DNA of 64,000 bases, from NCBI GenBank assembly GCA_039704465.1, contig JASFAU010000005.1, positions 682,001 through 746,000 on the forward strand, read 5' to 3'. The first letter of the stretch is position 1. Each line of letters opens with the position of its first letter. This stretch comes from Plasmodiophora brassicae. Its lineage: Eukaryota; Endomyxa; Phytomyxea; Plasmodiophorida; Plasmodiophoridae. Below are positions 32,250-42,053 of the stretch, piece by piece. Both the position numbers and the translations under genes were made by a program. The notes beneath the pieces were generated by a model. That model was not told where the DNA came from. It ran no database searches and was given only the letters and a program-made list of their open reading frames with translations.

Positions 32250-33393
32250 CGTCGTGGAACACGCTGAGTCCAGTAGTACCTACTGAGTTCGCGTACACGT
32301 CGATGGCGTGGCGTGCCGACAAAGCACGCATCGGCTCGGGCGCCGGATCGACCGGATGAGCGCCAGACGTTGGATACTCGTTGGACGTTGGTGAGGATGT
32401 ATTGGTTTTCGCGTTGCTGTCGCGGTACCAGATGTGTCGTTGCAGCGTGCATTCGCCGTTAGTGTGCTTGGATCCGGGATGGAAGACGCAGGACTCGTTG
32501 CGTCGTGGTCCACGGGGACGCGTCGATGTGGCGCAACTGGAGCGGTTGGCCGTTTGGAACGCGTCGTGTCGGTCCCGCACGTCTTGGACCCTGATCTCCT
32601 CGCTTGTCAACGACCCGACGACCTCGGAGACACTGGGCAGCGTGTCCAGAGCACGATTGTGCAGGCCAGCGACGACGGCGTCGAGATCGGATGATGCGTT
32701 GGCCAAGATGAGGACGGCGACCAATGCGTCGGTGAGGGACAGCATCTCGGTCGGTACCGTCGACCGGACGCGATGAGCCGCTGCTTGAACTCGGGCGGCG
32801 TACGTGGCGACCGACTCGCCGGGCATGTGCTGGACCGTGACGAGGTCGCGGACGGCGCGCACGACCGATGCCAGCGACGATGGGCTGTACGCCTGGAACA
32901 GCACGCGCCAGCACTTGGCAGCCGAGCCTGCCTGAAACAAAGACAACGCGGACGCGATCTTGTGGTCCAGCATGTGGACGAGTACAATCTCGCGCGCGGC
33001 TGCCTCGAGAGCTGGGTCGTGTGCCGTACCGGTTGTCGCAGTCGGCGAGCCATCTTCGTTGATCCCGATGACGTCCGCGTACCCACGATTGCGAAACCAG
33101 AGTGCAGCTGTCTGAACCCAGGACGTGAACGAGTCGGGAGTACCGTCGAACTTGGGCATGGGCAGTCGGCCTGCGTCGCTTCGGCTGTGCGCCTCGGCGA
33201 TGATCGGCATGGCCGGGGTCGATGGACAGCTGGTCGGACGCGCCAGCTGCTGCTGCAGGACACGGAGACGGTCGATCTTCTCCTGCCTGGCGATCGTTGC
33301 CTCCGCTTCGGCAATTCGGGTGTCGATCTCCTCGAGCGACAGATGACGCAGCGGGTCGTCATCTGTGTTAGGCGTCGCCTGGCGCTCGGCCAT
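32191..33393 (-). CDS. C3 Gag
   Basis: The ATG at 33393 follows the PBS by about 30 bases. It shares the Gag layout of C2: a basic/acidic helix near residues 15-50, PKFDGTPDSFTSW near 80, and a variant knuckle CVFHPGSKHTNGEC near 300. The protease active site falls at a frameshift near 32280 (the C2 equivalent reads LLDSACST). Gag would form virus-like particles. Confidence 0.8.
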   Translation of the reverse strand: MAERQATPNTDDDPLRHLSLEEIDTRIAEAEATIARQEKIDRLRVLQQQLARPTSCPSTPAMPIIAEAHSRSDAGRLPMPKFDGTPDSFTSWVQTAALWFRNRGYADVIGINEDGSPTATTGTAHDPALEAAAREIVLVHMLDHKIASALSLFQAGSAAKCWRVLFQAYSPSSLASVVRAVRDLVTVQHMPGESVATYAARVQAAAHRVRSTVPTEMLSLTDALVAVLILANASSDLDAVVAGLHNRALDTLPSVSEVVGSLTSEEIRVQDVRDRHDAFQTANRSSCATSTRPRGPRRNESCVFHPGSKHTNGECTLQRHIWYRDSNAKTNTSSPTSNEYPTSGAHPVDPAPEPMRALSARHAIDVYANSVGTTGLSVFHDDDAHAPTSQLLSPRHRTGS

Positions 33394-33422
33394 GGCGAGT
33401 AGAGGCTTAGCGCCTGCGCCTA

Positions 33423-33436
33423 TACGACTGTTAATC
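33423..33436 (-). promoter_or_regulatory. Primer-binding site of C3
   Basis: GATTAACAGTCGTA on the minus strand immediately after the LTR. Complementary to an asparagine-tRNA anticodon arm and shared with the TRIM family. Confidence 0.65.
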
Positions 33437-33620
33437 TGAGAAAGACAATAATGGAGTGGATGTATTACGTACGGCGTGTGCGGCGGACGTTACAGTGGCG
33501 ACGTAGTCGCCGACGGTGTAACGGTTGCCAACGCCGGCGGGCACGGAGTCGCGGAGTGCGTGACGGCGTTCACGTGCTGCAGGCATGTGCTGCTGGTCGT
33601 AGTGGATACGTTGTTCGACA
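33437..33620 (-). repeat. 5' LTR of C3 (184 bp)
   Basis: TGTCGAACAACG...TTTCTCA on the minus strand. Near-identical to the C1 3' LTR. Confidence 0.9.
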
Positions 33621-34140
33621 GATACGAGCATGATCATGATCATGGTCCTCAATAATTGTGGGCCCGGTTCTCAAATAATTGGGACCATTGCAACTGGTTT
33701 GCATGCAAGTCATGGAATCAATCAACCTGGTTGTTATGCGATCATGCAACCACGGTTTATGGCGCTCCTCTGAGAGGCCATCACGCTATTCGATGGGTAG
33801 TCACACAGGTGGCCTCATCAATATCGTTGTGTCACGGGACATTCGGCAGCATCCGTTAAGTCACTCGTCACCGCAGATTTGACTCTGGTCAGGGCGTTCT
33901 GACTATCGAGACTCTGTTGCGCTGGGGGTCCACGCATCTGTGTCGGCCGCTGAGCTAGGTGAATGATACTTTTCGGGTGTATATGGACCGGGCTCCACCC
34001 ATCTGGGTCGAGCGCCCCATCGCCGATGTTTTCGTCAGTTCATGTATCTCCATCTCGGCTGGCTGTGGCAAGGGTGTCCGTAAATGGATTTTCCACCGAT
34101 TTTTCCCATGGGGTTACAAGGTGGTTTTTAGTGAGTATTG
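33621..34140 (+). repeat. E-family 3' UTR fragment (E5)
   Basis: Near-identical to 26452-26790 in its first 339 bases, then continues with UTR sequence matching E2 (compare 8765-8990 reversed), up to GTTACAAGGTGG. No purine tract or LTR follows. Confidence 0.8.
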
Positions 34141-34144
34141 GGTG

Positions 34145-34412
34145 ATTCCGAGTCTCACAAGTGGGAGATGCCGGGGTTCGACGAGAATTGGGCGAGGACG
34201 TTCGTGATATACGCGATATCCGGACGGCATCGATGGGCGAGCCATGTCAAGCATCCGATGAGCTTCAGGTAGGGTTTGTTCGCCATGTCGTCCCGTTCGA
34301 TGTCCGTCTGTGGACTCATCGATTTCGTCAGGTGAACGCCAGGTTGATGTGGCGTGTCGACCGGGTGACAATGTGACATGTTGAAGTCGCCCAACACCTT
34401 GTCGATGTACTC
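34145..34412 (-). pseudogene. Copia reverse transcriptase fragment
   Basis: An isolated ~80-codon piece of the Copia RT C-terminus (MSHCHPVDTPHQPG, GCLTWLAHRCRPDIAYI), diverged from C1 and C3, wedged between E5 UTR and the E4 LTR. Confidence 0.8.
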
Positions 34413-34420
34413 GGCCTGTG

Positions 34421-35150
34421 TAGAAATGGGCCGGCTATTTATGGCTCATTCCCCACATCAGCCTGACTCTGGTGACGTCACTGCATGACATCACCAGCTA
34501 TTCCCCCACTGGCACCTCTGTTGACACTGTCACGGCTACTAGCATGATGCCACACAGGCCCAGTATGGCCTGTGATCCAGCGAGTTCTATTAAAGGAGTT
34601 CACTATTCTGGGAAAAGACCTCAAAGCTAGCTTTAGTGGTTCTCGACCTTAGCATTACTACGAGACTTCTACCCAAGTTGCACATAAGCCAGTATCGGCA
34701 TGGCGGTCAACGCACAAGTAAGCGACGCGTTCATGCTGCCGAGCACGAAGAAGCTCGATGCGCCGTCGATCCAAAGGCTGCAAGAACAGTACGACAAGTA
34801 CTGTGCTGTCGTTACCGATCGGGAACGGCAGCGTCCTGCGAGCCAGAGGGTCAAGCCGCAGTCGGTTGTCCACTGCTTCACGGCCGCGCAATTGAAGCTG
34901 ATCGCGTTGGACGAACTAGAGTTGGTCTCCGTAGACGACCTGACGGAGACCACTCTCAAGCAGTGGATGGTCGACACGATCAACGACTTGCGAGACGGCC
35001 ATGGACTGCAGCCGTACGAGATGGCGGACAGGTTGGCGAGCCATGTTTACATGAATGTCAACCTGGCCACCTTGCGGGACATGATCCAGTCGGTGCTGGA
35101 GTCGCTCAACGAGCACGAGCACCGTCTGGGTTATGATCTGCGGTCCAGCG
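34421..35150 (+). mobile_element. E4: LTR and Gag-like start of an E-family element
   Basis: An LTR-like sequence starts TGTAGAAATGGGCC with a GGCTATTTATGG TATA-like box (34421 to about 34620). The ATG at 34700 opens about 150 codons matching the Gag-like domain of E2 and E3 (LDAPSIQRLQEQYDKYCAV, RVKPQSVVHCFTAAQL). The similarity ends near 35140 and the rest of the element is absent. Confidence 0.75.
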
Positions 35151-36190
35151 TGGGGGGGTGGTTTATCACTTTCTTCTCCTTATCGCAATACCGATTCAAC
35201 CGCATCGATGCGACCTAAAACGTCCCGGCACAGTACGACACGAGCGCTCTGCACATACTGACAGACACTGCGGAAGGAGCGCAGTGTCGACCTCCTCAGC
35301 AGGTGCTCCACAAATCCGTTGGTAACCCGTTCAGTGGACAGTCCATTACGCTCTGCCCTCTTCAAGCAAGCGTCGGAGCTCGGCCGCCTCTGCAAACGCG
35401 ACCTTTCCCGCCAACTTTCCCACCTGCAGATACTCCCACAAGTACCCCCATTCCAACGGTCACCTGCGGCTGGGAGCTGATAGACATCCGACTTCCGGTA
35501 AAGGCGTCGACCTCGTTAACATCACTTTACAAACTCCCATCGTATTCTACTCACCCCTTTCCTCACTTACGTCATCGAAATCATCTCTCGTCCGTTTTTG
35601 CCCACTCGTCCACCGTCACCCACCGCACGCCGGGGCGCGTTTCAAATCGGCCGCCTCCACGCATTTTGCGGCGCTTGAGCCCGCGCCTGGGGCGCTTGAG
35701 CAACTACTACTCCGTTTCATCTGAGACCGATCCCACGGCGTTTTTCGTTCCAACAGAAGAGTCTGATTCGTGCATTCATGCCCGGCACTAAAACGTTTGG
35801 CGCTCGAACGACGTCACTTTGGCACCTAGAGCCTGCCGTGCATTCTCATGAGACGTCGATTCCTTCCGCACAGCCTTGCTGATCTTTCTCTTGGCACTGC
35901 GGAGCGCAGATTCGTCGCAGTGGATAGCTACCGGAACCATGTTGTGTCGTCGCAGGTGCACTTTGTGTATGTGTGGATGTACTCGGGCAAGTTCTGTCAT
36001 CGGCAAGTGTTCCAGGCCATCGGGAGAAGGTTCGAATCGAACTCTCGCTCTATTCCAGGAACGTTCGACGGTTGCGTAAGCGCTGTGTTCCTCGGAAGGT
36101 TCCGAAGCTGTGCGAGGGCATGGGCGTCAGCCATCGGGCAATCGATAAACAGTTCATTCCCATTTCAACTCGGTTCTGAGTGAGAGTCCC
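35151..36190. other. Unassigned stretch with possible short ORFs
   Basis: Frames such as 35788-36006 (minus, basic: SAKRKISKAVRKESTS) and 35303-35791 (plus) are open but match nothing I know. No intron or repeat pattern is seen. Confidence 0.35.
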
Positions 36191-37300
36191 AATGTCTCAA
36201 GGCCATGTCGGGCGAGCATGGAGCGGTTGTCGGGCAAGGACCGAGGAAGAGCGTTTGGATGATGCTCGAGGAAGTCGGAGAATCGTTTGTGAAGGACTAC
36301 ATCACTGACCCTGTAGGGCCTGACCACCGAGACGTGAGTCTGCTGAAGCCCGTGATCCGCAGCGTCAACATCCTGAAGGCATGCAAGGCCAATTGGACAA
36401 AGGTGGTGAGGAAGTTGGGCATCGATGACAGGGACATGATGGTCATGGAGGTCCTCGTGGCGACTGTTGCCAGCGATGAGCACCTGAACGGGGATTGGAG
36501 GAAGTTCTTTCTCGAGACAGAGCAAAGGGGTCGTGCAAATGGTTCAGAGGAGAACAGGAAACGATAACCACGAGAACGCCTGAGGTCAAGCCGAAGGACC
36601 TGGGCCTAAGGACAGAGATCACCAAGTACTCAGGGCCAGAGAAACCAGTGTGCTGGTGGTTTGACTCGTTCGAGGACATCATGCGCAGGTCCAATGTTGG
36701 GCCCGAGCAGTGGAGCATGTTCTTGGACAATGCAATCCTGGACAAGACAGACTGTGTACGAGATTCATAAGAAACTATTGTACACGCGCAACATCACCTG
36801 GTCATACGAGGAGACCAAGATGCACATGGCGACAAGTTTTGATGATGAAGCTGGAATAAGCAGCAAGGCAGAAAAGGTGCAGCAGCCTTTCAGATCAGGT
36901 GGGAACCCATGATGATCATCCAGTTCTTGGAAAAGGATATCGACATGCCGGACCAGCTACAGATCAGCCTTCTGAAGGACAAGATGCATGACCGATACCG
37001 CCTGTCGGTGGAGACGTTCCAGGCCGCGGAGGAGCTGTTCAGGTTCTGCATCAGGCAGGACACGAAGCACGGAGGCAAGGCAGACAAGAAGACGATTTTA
37101 CGAGGGAGAAATACATTCAAGAAGGCGCTGTGATGTTTACCCTCAAGAGTGGCAAGAAGGTCGACCTCAGCAAGATCAAGTGCCGACATTGCGGCAAAAA
37201 GGGCCACTTCCAGTTCATGAAGGACAAGTGTCCGAAGGCAGATGGAAGACAAGACCGCAGTGAAAACGAGGAGGATGGCACGGAGACCTCCATAGTTCAT

Positions 37301-38760
37301 TGTAACGACTGAACGGGCGCGCTGGCAGATGGCGCCCCAAATGGCGCCGACACCCGACGGCAATAAAGTCCGAGACGACCGCGGACCGACGGCAGTCGGT
37401 CAACGCGTGAGTCAGTTGAACCTGACAGTTTGATCGACTGCCGACCACCATGCCGGTGACGCGGGCAGCGGCCCGGACGACGAGCGACGACGAGCCCGCC
37501 GTGACGACGACGACGGACGAGCAGATGACGACGACGACGGACGAGCAGGTGACGACGATTAAGCCGGAGAGACACACGAGAACTTGGACGCGATCATCGC
37601 GAGGGCGGTGGCGGACGCGCTGCGCGAGCAGAGAAAGGAATTTGATGAGATGCTCCGACAGGAGCGGGCGGAGCGGACGCGGATGACAGCGACCGAGGAA
37701 CACCTCGTGGGCGCGCGAACAGTGAACGTGACCGTCGACATGCAGCAGTTCTCGGGCGACTTCGAGGTGGACGCCATCGCCGCCCGGGACTGGCTGGAGG
37801 TTTTCGCCGACTTTGCGGGGATTGACTTGCAGTCGCAGGAATCCTTGCCGCGCCCGGCCCGCAACCTGCTGTCGTCCCGGCTGGTCGGTGATGCGCGAGG
37901 GTTCTACTTCGCGACGGCACCGACGACGCCTGCCGAGCTGACAGCGTCGCTGCTTAGCGCCTTCCCCGAATCGTCACCCCGCGCAGCCAAGGAGGCGCTT
38001 GAGAAGTTTCGCCGGACCGCGCACAGCCTGGACACGCACGTCGTGCGGTTCCGGTGCCTATATCTTCGAGCCCGCCTGCTGAACCCGCGGGAATGCGACT
38101 ACATCGAGGAGACGCTAGCGGAATACTTTCGCAAATCAGTGCATGACGCGCTGGGCGTCGAACTGTACAAATGGCAGCTCGTTACCCTGGAAGCCATGGT
38201 CGCAAACACGTGGAGCCCGCGTTCCCGTTTGTCCCGGCGCAGGTGAACCAGCTGGCGGGCGGTCAACAGACGGCGTTGCTGACCGAGGAGGAGCGCGCGC
38301 GATGCTTGCGCGAAGGACGCTGCTTTCGGTGCCAGGCACACGGCCACCGGTCGCGCGACTGCCCCCTCCGTGCCCAGCCGGGAAACGGGGAAGCGAAGGC
38401 GAAGATGCGCCGCTGTACGTGGTCAAGGACATCCTCGATTCGCGATTCCGGAACGGACGCCTGTTCTACCTCCTCGATTGGGACGGATACCCGGCCTCGG
38501 AGCTGGACATGGGAACCGACCGCCTCCCTACGGGGCACCGGGTGACTCGACCGCGCAATCGCAGAATTCCTCGGACGCTACCCAGACAAGTCCGGGCCAG
38601 GCCGCAGACGTGGCAGGAATAGACCGAACCTGATGTTACGCCAGAACGGGCGCGCTGGCAGATGGCGCTCCAAATGGCGCCGACGCCCGACGGCAATAAA
38701 GTCCGAGACGACCGCGGACCGACGGCAGTCGGTCAACGCGTGAGTCAGTTGAACCTGCCA
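37301..38760 (+). mobile_element. Compact Gypsy derivative G5 (1460 bp)
   Basis: Two 127-bp LTRs (37301-37427 and 38634-38760; TGTAACG/TGTTACG to CCTGACA/CCTGCCA) are flanked by a perfect TTCAT duplication (37296-37300, 38761-38765). The interior codes Gag, a zinc knuckle and a chromodomain only, with all of pol up to the chromodomain missing. It is therefore non-autonomous. Confidence 0.9.
37450..38623 (+). pseudogene. G5 Gag-zinc knuckle-chromodomain
   Basis: The ATG at 37450 starts a Thr/Asp-rich N-terminus. After a frameshift near 37570 comes a Retrotrans_gag domain (37584-38215, ending VELYKWQLVTLEAMV), then a CCHC knuckle (CFRCQAHGHRSRDC) in another frame, then a chromodomain-like segment (YVVKDILDSRFRNGRLFYLL...DGYPASE) to a stop near 38623. 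At least two frame changes are needed. Confidence 0.75.
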
Positions 38761-38949
38761 TTCATGGTACCGCAGCGGGAACAAGACAACAAGTTGGCAA
38801 CAAGCAAATGAATGATGATATGGATCCAGGACGACGCGACGCCGTACCACATCTGCAATGACAAAAGGGCATTCACTCAGATCACAGGCCACCAAGAGAG
38901 ATTACTTGGAGGTGACAAGGATTACAATGGTTGCCAAGTGGAGGGCATC

Positions 38950-39897
38950 TGTCAAGGACCATGTCGTACCACCGGCACACGGTGACGCCGTGACTGTGCG
39001 CGACTGCGTAACGTCCACGGCAGAGGCTCCGCCACTGACGCCGTTGTCGGTAACGGCTTGGCAAGCCCCTGTTACATAGCGTTACGTCTCCGCCGTCTCG
39101 CGCCGATGTCGGTCGGAATAAATCACTTCGTTATCGTCTTCACAGATTAACAGTCGTAAGCGTTCTGCGCGCTTTGAGGTGGCGAGCCCGCCGGCGCACC
39201 GCGCGCCGGTGCCATCCAGTGCCAGTCCGCGTCACTGCGTCGTTACCCTGACCCTGCTTCTTCACAACGCGCCACGGACGCCCGCTCCAGTCCGCGCCAC
39301 GCGCCAGAGAGCCAAGGCAGTCGCGCCAGCAAGGCAGGCCGACATTACGGGAATCCAGAACCAGTACCGGAACGTAAGCGCCAGGCGTACGCCGGTCGTA
39401 CGGGCATCAATTGCTGGCCCCAACCTCTTCACGAAATAACGGTGTCCGCCGGCGCCATCGGCGTCAGTGTCGTCCTGAGCCAGGTCCGCCACTCTGCGTC
39501 GTCACTGTCGACCCCGCCCCAACATACCGCGCCATTCATGCTAACTCTAGCTACGCCACGATCCGTCTCGTGTCGCGTCAACGAGCCAAGGCATACGAGC
39601 ACGTGCAAGGCCGTATTGTCTGTGATCCAGAGTCAAAGATCCAGCCGGGACACGTCCGTTCGACCGTCTTCCGCATGCAACCGCGTGCCGTTGGAGGGGG
39701 CGTGTCGAGGACAATGTCGTACCAACAGCACACGGTGACTCTGTGACTGTGCACGACTGCGTAACGTTCACGGCAGAGGCTCCGCTACTGTCGCGGTGGT
39801 CGGTAACGGCTTGGCAAGCCCTGTTACACAGCGTTACGTCGCCATCGTCTCGTGCCGATGTCGGTCGGAATAAATCACTTCGTTATTGTCTTTCTCA
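38950..39897 (+). mobile_element. TRIM-like element T3 (948 bp)
   Basis: LTRs 38950-39144 and 39703-39897 (195 bp each) with the shared PBS (39145-39158) and PPT before the second LTR. The LTRs differ at many positions and the flanks (GCATC left, GATAC right) do not match. The left flank is C4 Copia and the right flank is Gypsy G6. This fits recombination between two TRIM copies rather than one clean insertion. Confidence 0.85.
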
Positions 39898-39902
39898 GAT
39901 AC

Positions 39903-40386
39903 CATATTGGCGTGGGAACCACCCAACGACGCGAACGACGTACGCGTCTTCCTGGGCTTCGCGAATTTCTACCGCAAATTCATTCCTCACTTCGGCGAGA
40001 TTGGCCAGATCGCCTTCCATGACATGGCATACGAGGTCGAGTCAGTCCTCGACATCAGCAAAGAAGCCAATCGCTGGCAACTGCTCGTGCATTGGCGCGG
40101 GTTCTCCGACGACTATGACTCATGGGAGCCATACGCCTCCTTGCGTAAGGACATTCCGCAACATTTACTGAATCTGCTGCGTACCTGCGCTCACCAGGAC
40201 GCGGCTGCCCTGGCACAGCGTCTCGCTCGCGAAGTGGGCGCGTAGACGGCATTGGACCCGTTCCTCGATGAGGAGGGTAATGTAGCGGCCTCCCAATACG
40301 GACTTCTGAGTAGCGTAATACACTTCACTTGTCTTTTCGGTGTTGTACGTCGACATCGCGTTCGTCGTCCACCTGACGCCTAGGGC
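39903..40386 (+). pseudogene. Gypsy G6: RT end fused to chromodomain, plus LTR start
   Basis: A short open frame (to 40245) reads the RT/RNase H connection block (VRVFLGFANFYRKFIPHF) joined directly to a chromodomain (YEVESVLDISKEANRWQLLV...DDYDSWEPY), so integrase is deleted. A purine tract (GAGGAGGG) and a probable LTR start (TGTAGCGGCC at 40281) follow. Confidence 0.75.
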
Positions 40387-41093
40387 TTGTCACACGCCCG
40401 CGACCCGGACTGCCGTCTCAGCGACTCCTCGCTGGCCGAGAAGCTTCGCACATCGCTGACCCTGCCCTGGCCGAGGAATTGTACAAGTGGCAGCTCAGCA
40501 CCTTCTCCGGCATGGTGGATAAGGCGGTCCATCTGGCGCCACTGTTTCCGGTACCGTCGACGGCTACTCTGAACGTGGCAGCAAGCGCTCTGCCGCCGCT
40601 GACCGACGAGGAGCGGGACCTTTGCCGCCGCGAAGGCCGCTGTTTTCGCTGTCGCGAACCTGGACACATGTTGAGTCAGTGCCCTCGCGCTCAGCCGGGA
40701 AATGCCCGCGGGTGATCCGAGCTGGGTTCGCGGCTCTCCCAGTACATCACAACATTCTTGAACCCGATTGCCTCTTCGTCTCTTCTCTCTATTCCAGCGT
40801 ACGATTCGTTCCGTCCGTCACTGTCCCCATTCAGGTTTTTATCGCGTCACGTGTCATCGTGACTAAGGCCATTATCGATTGTGGCGCTACATCTTCGTTC
40901 GTCGACTGGCTTGGGTGGGAGAGCTGTTGGAAACTGCGGAGCACCTGCGGCACGCCCGCCTACACCGTACGGACTGCGGAAATAAAAATCATTCACCAAG
41001 ATGACCGATAGTCAACGCGTTCAACGTACACCCAACCAACAAGAAGGGCACTATTATGTCACGGCTGAGTCGCCAACGCGACTCAGCCGTGGC
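40387..41093 (+). pseudogene. Gypsy G7: gag end, protease scrap and LTR start
   Basis: 40395-40715 reads a Gag C-terminus with a zinc knuckle (CFRCREPGHMLSQC). 40800-40910 has a protease active-site block (IIDCGATSSFVDW). A GAAGGG-type tract precedes a 37-base LTR start (TGTCACGGCTGAG, 41057-41093) cut off by the next sequence. The element is the G1/G2 lineage, heavily deleted. Confidence 0.72.
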
Positions 41094-41679
41094 AGGTACG
41101 GGCGGGTAGGGCATACGGGTGGGTACGAGTGGGTGCCGCCCAGCATTCGGATGTCCTCCAGAAATGATCACTGATGCCAAAGAACTCAACGGAAAACCAT
41201 CCTCCACAAAAAATAAAGAAAACGTTAGAAATAAAATAAAAAACATATTTACATTTTTAAAAGGTTTTTATTTGAGAGTACTAGTAATGCATAGAATGGT
41301 TTAAATAATACTTCCTCCGTACCACTTCTTTTGCAAATTTGCATCCCAAAAAAAGCGGCTACGGCGCTGCCGCCACCCGTTTGTGCGCGATCTGGCACGC
41401 AGGCCGACAACCGCTACGCAAAGCGTTTGGTCTCTACTCTACTCCGGTCGGCAATGACTGCAGGCAGTAATAATTATGAGAGTATGCTTCAACCAGGTCT
41501 GTATTGTTCATAAGCTGAATTCCGAAAGTCGGCATTTGTCTTTCTCTGTGAGCGCCGCCTGATAAATATGTTAATTAAGCTGATCAAAAACATTATGATG
41601 TCAATACAAATTCTTGGGTACTGTAGATCGTGTATCGAGAACCTCAGCGTCCTCGTTCCCAGATCCCTGATCCTTCTCC
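41094..41679. other. Transposon-end debris, otherwise empty
   Basis: GGTACGGGCGGGTA/ACGGGTGGGTACG repeats (41094-41140) resemble the hAT-like end at 56035-56070. At 41317-41350 lies TACTTCCTCCGTACCACTTC with following TTTTGCAAATTTG, the same terminal sequence as next to the mariner gene (55396-55434, inverted). No gene is seen. Confidence 0.6.
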
Positions 41680-41682
41680 CCC

Positions 41683-41895
41683 CACTGGCGTCAGATCGGC
41701 TGTCAAGTGACTGCAGGGCGACTGCAGGTCGGCTGCAGGTCAGTTGCAGAATGGCTGCAGGAGGACTGACCTGCAGCCGACTGCAGCGCCTGAGGCTGCA
41801 ACCGGCTACAACGCCGATTTTTGCAGCCGATCCACAGCCTCCGTCTGCAGCCAGTCTGCATCCAGTTCGGCTGCAGTCTGGCTGCACTGGGGTCC
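41683..41895. repeat. Left TIR and subterminal repeats of the CACTA element
   Basis: After the 20-bp TIR, about a dozen copies of GGCTGCAG/GACTGCAG/CTGCAGCC in both orientations. They are probably transposase-binding sites, as known for EnSpm elements. Confidence 0.8.
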
Positions 41896-42053
41896 AAAAC
41901 TGGAACAACAAAGATGGTATCGACGTAAGACGTGAATTTAATTAGGTACATAATCGTCGAGTTGCTCAACAACCGGATAAACACACCAATCAGCGTCTAG
42001 CGTCAGCATGTGCAATGTGAAATGCGAGTAAGGCATGCCTGCATGCGATGCTT

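Larger units (their letters stand above)
28866..33620 (-). mobile_element. Copia element C3, 5' end intact, 3' truncated
   Basis: Minus-strand order: 5' LTR 33437-33620, PBS, gag, protease, integrase, reverse transcriptase and part of RNase H, ending abruptly near 28866 with no 3' LTR. Beyond the LTR at 33621 begins E-family 3' UTR sequence, so C3 probably inserted in an E element. It is nearly identical to C1 in the shared part. Confidence 0.88.
36190..38949 (+). pseudogene. Copia-like C4 gag and protease start, split by G5
   Basis: Several short frames (36205-36567, 36495-36770, 36909-37133, 37130-37300) read a Copia-type Gag ending in a zinc knuckle (CRHCGKKGHFQFMKDKC). Across the G5 insertion (37301-38760, TTCAT duplication), 38761-38949 continues with a degenerate Copia protease start (DDATPYHICNDKRAF, where active elements have D-S-G). 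TRIM T3 follows at 38950. Many frameshifts mark an old copy. Confidence 0.65.
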
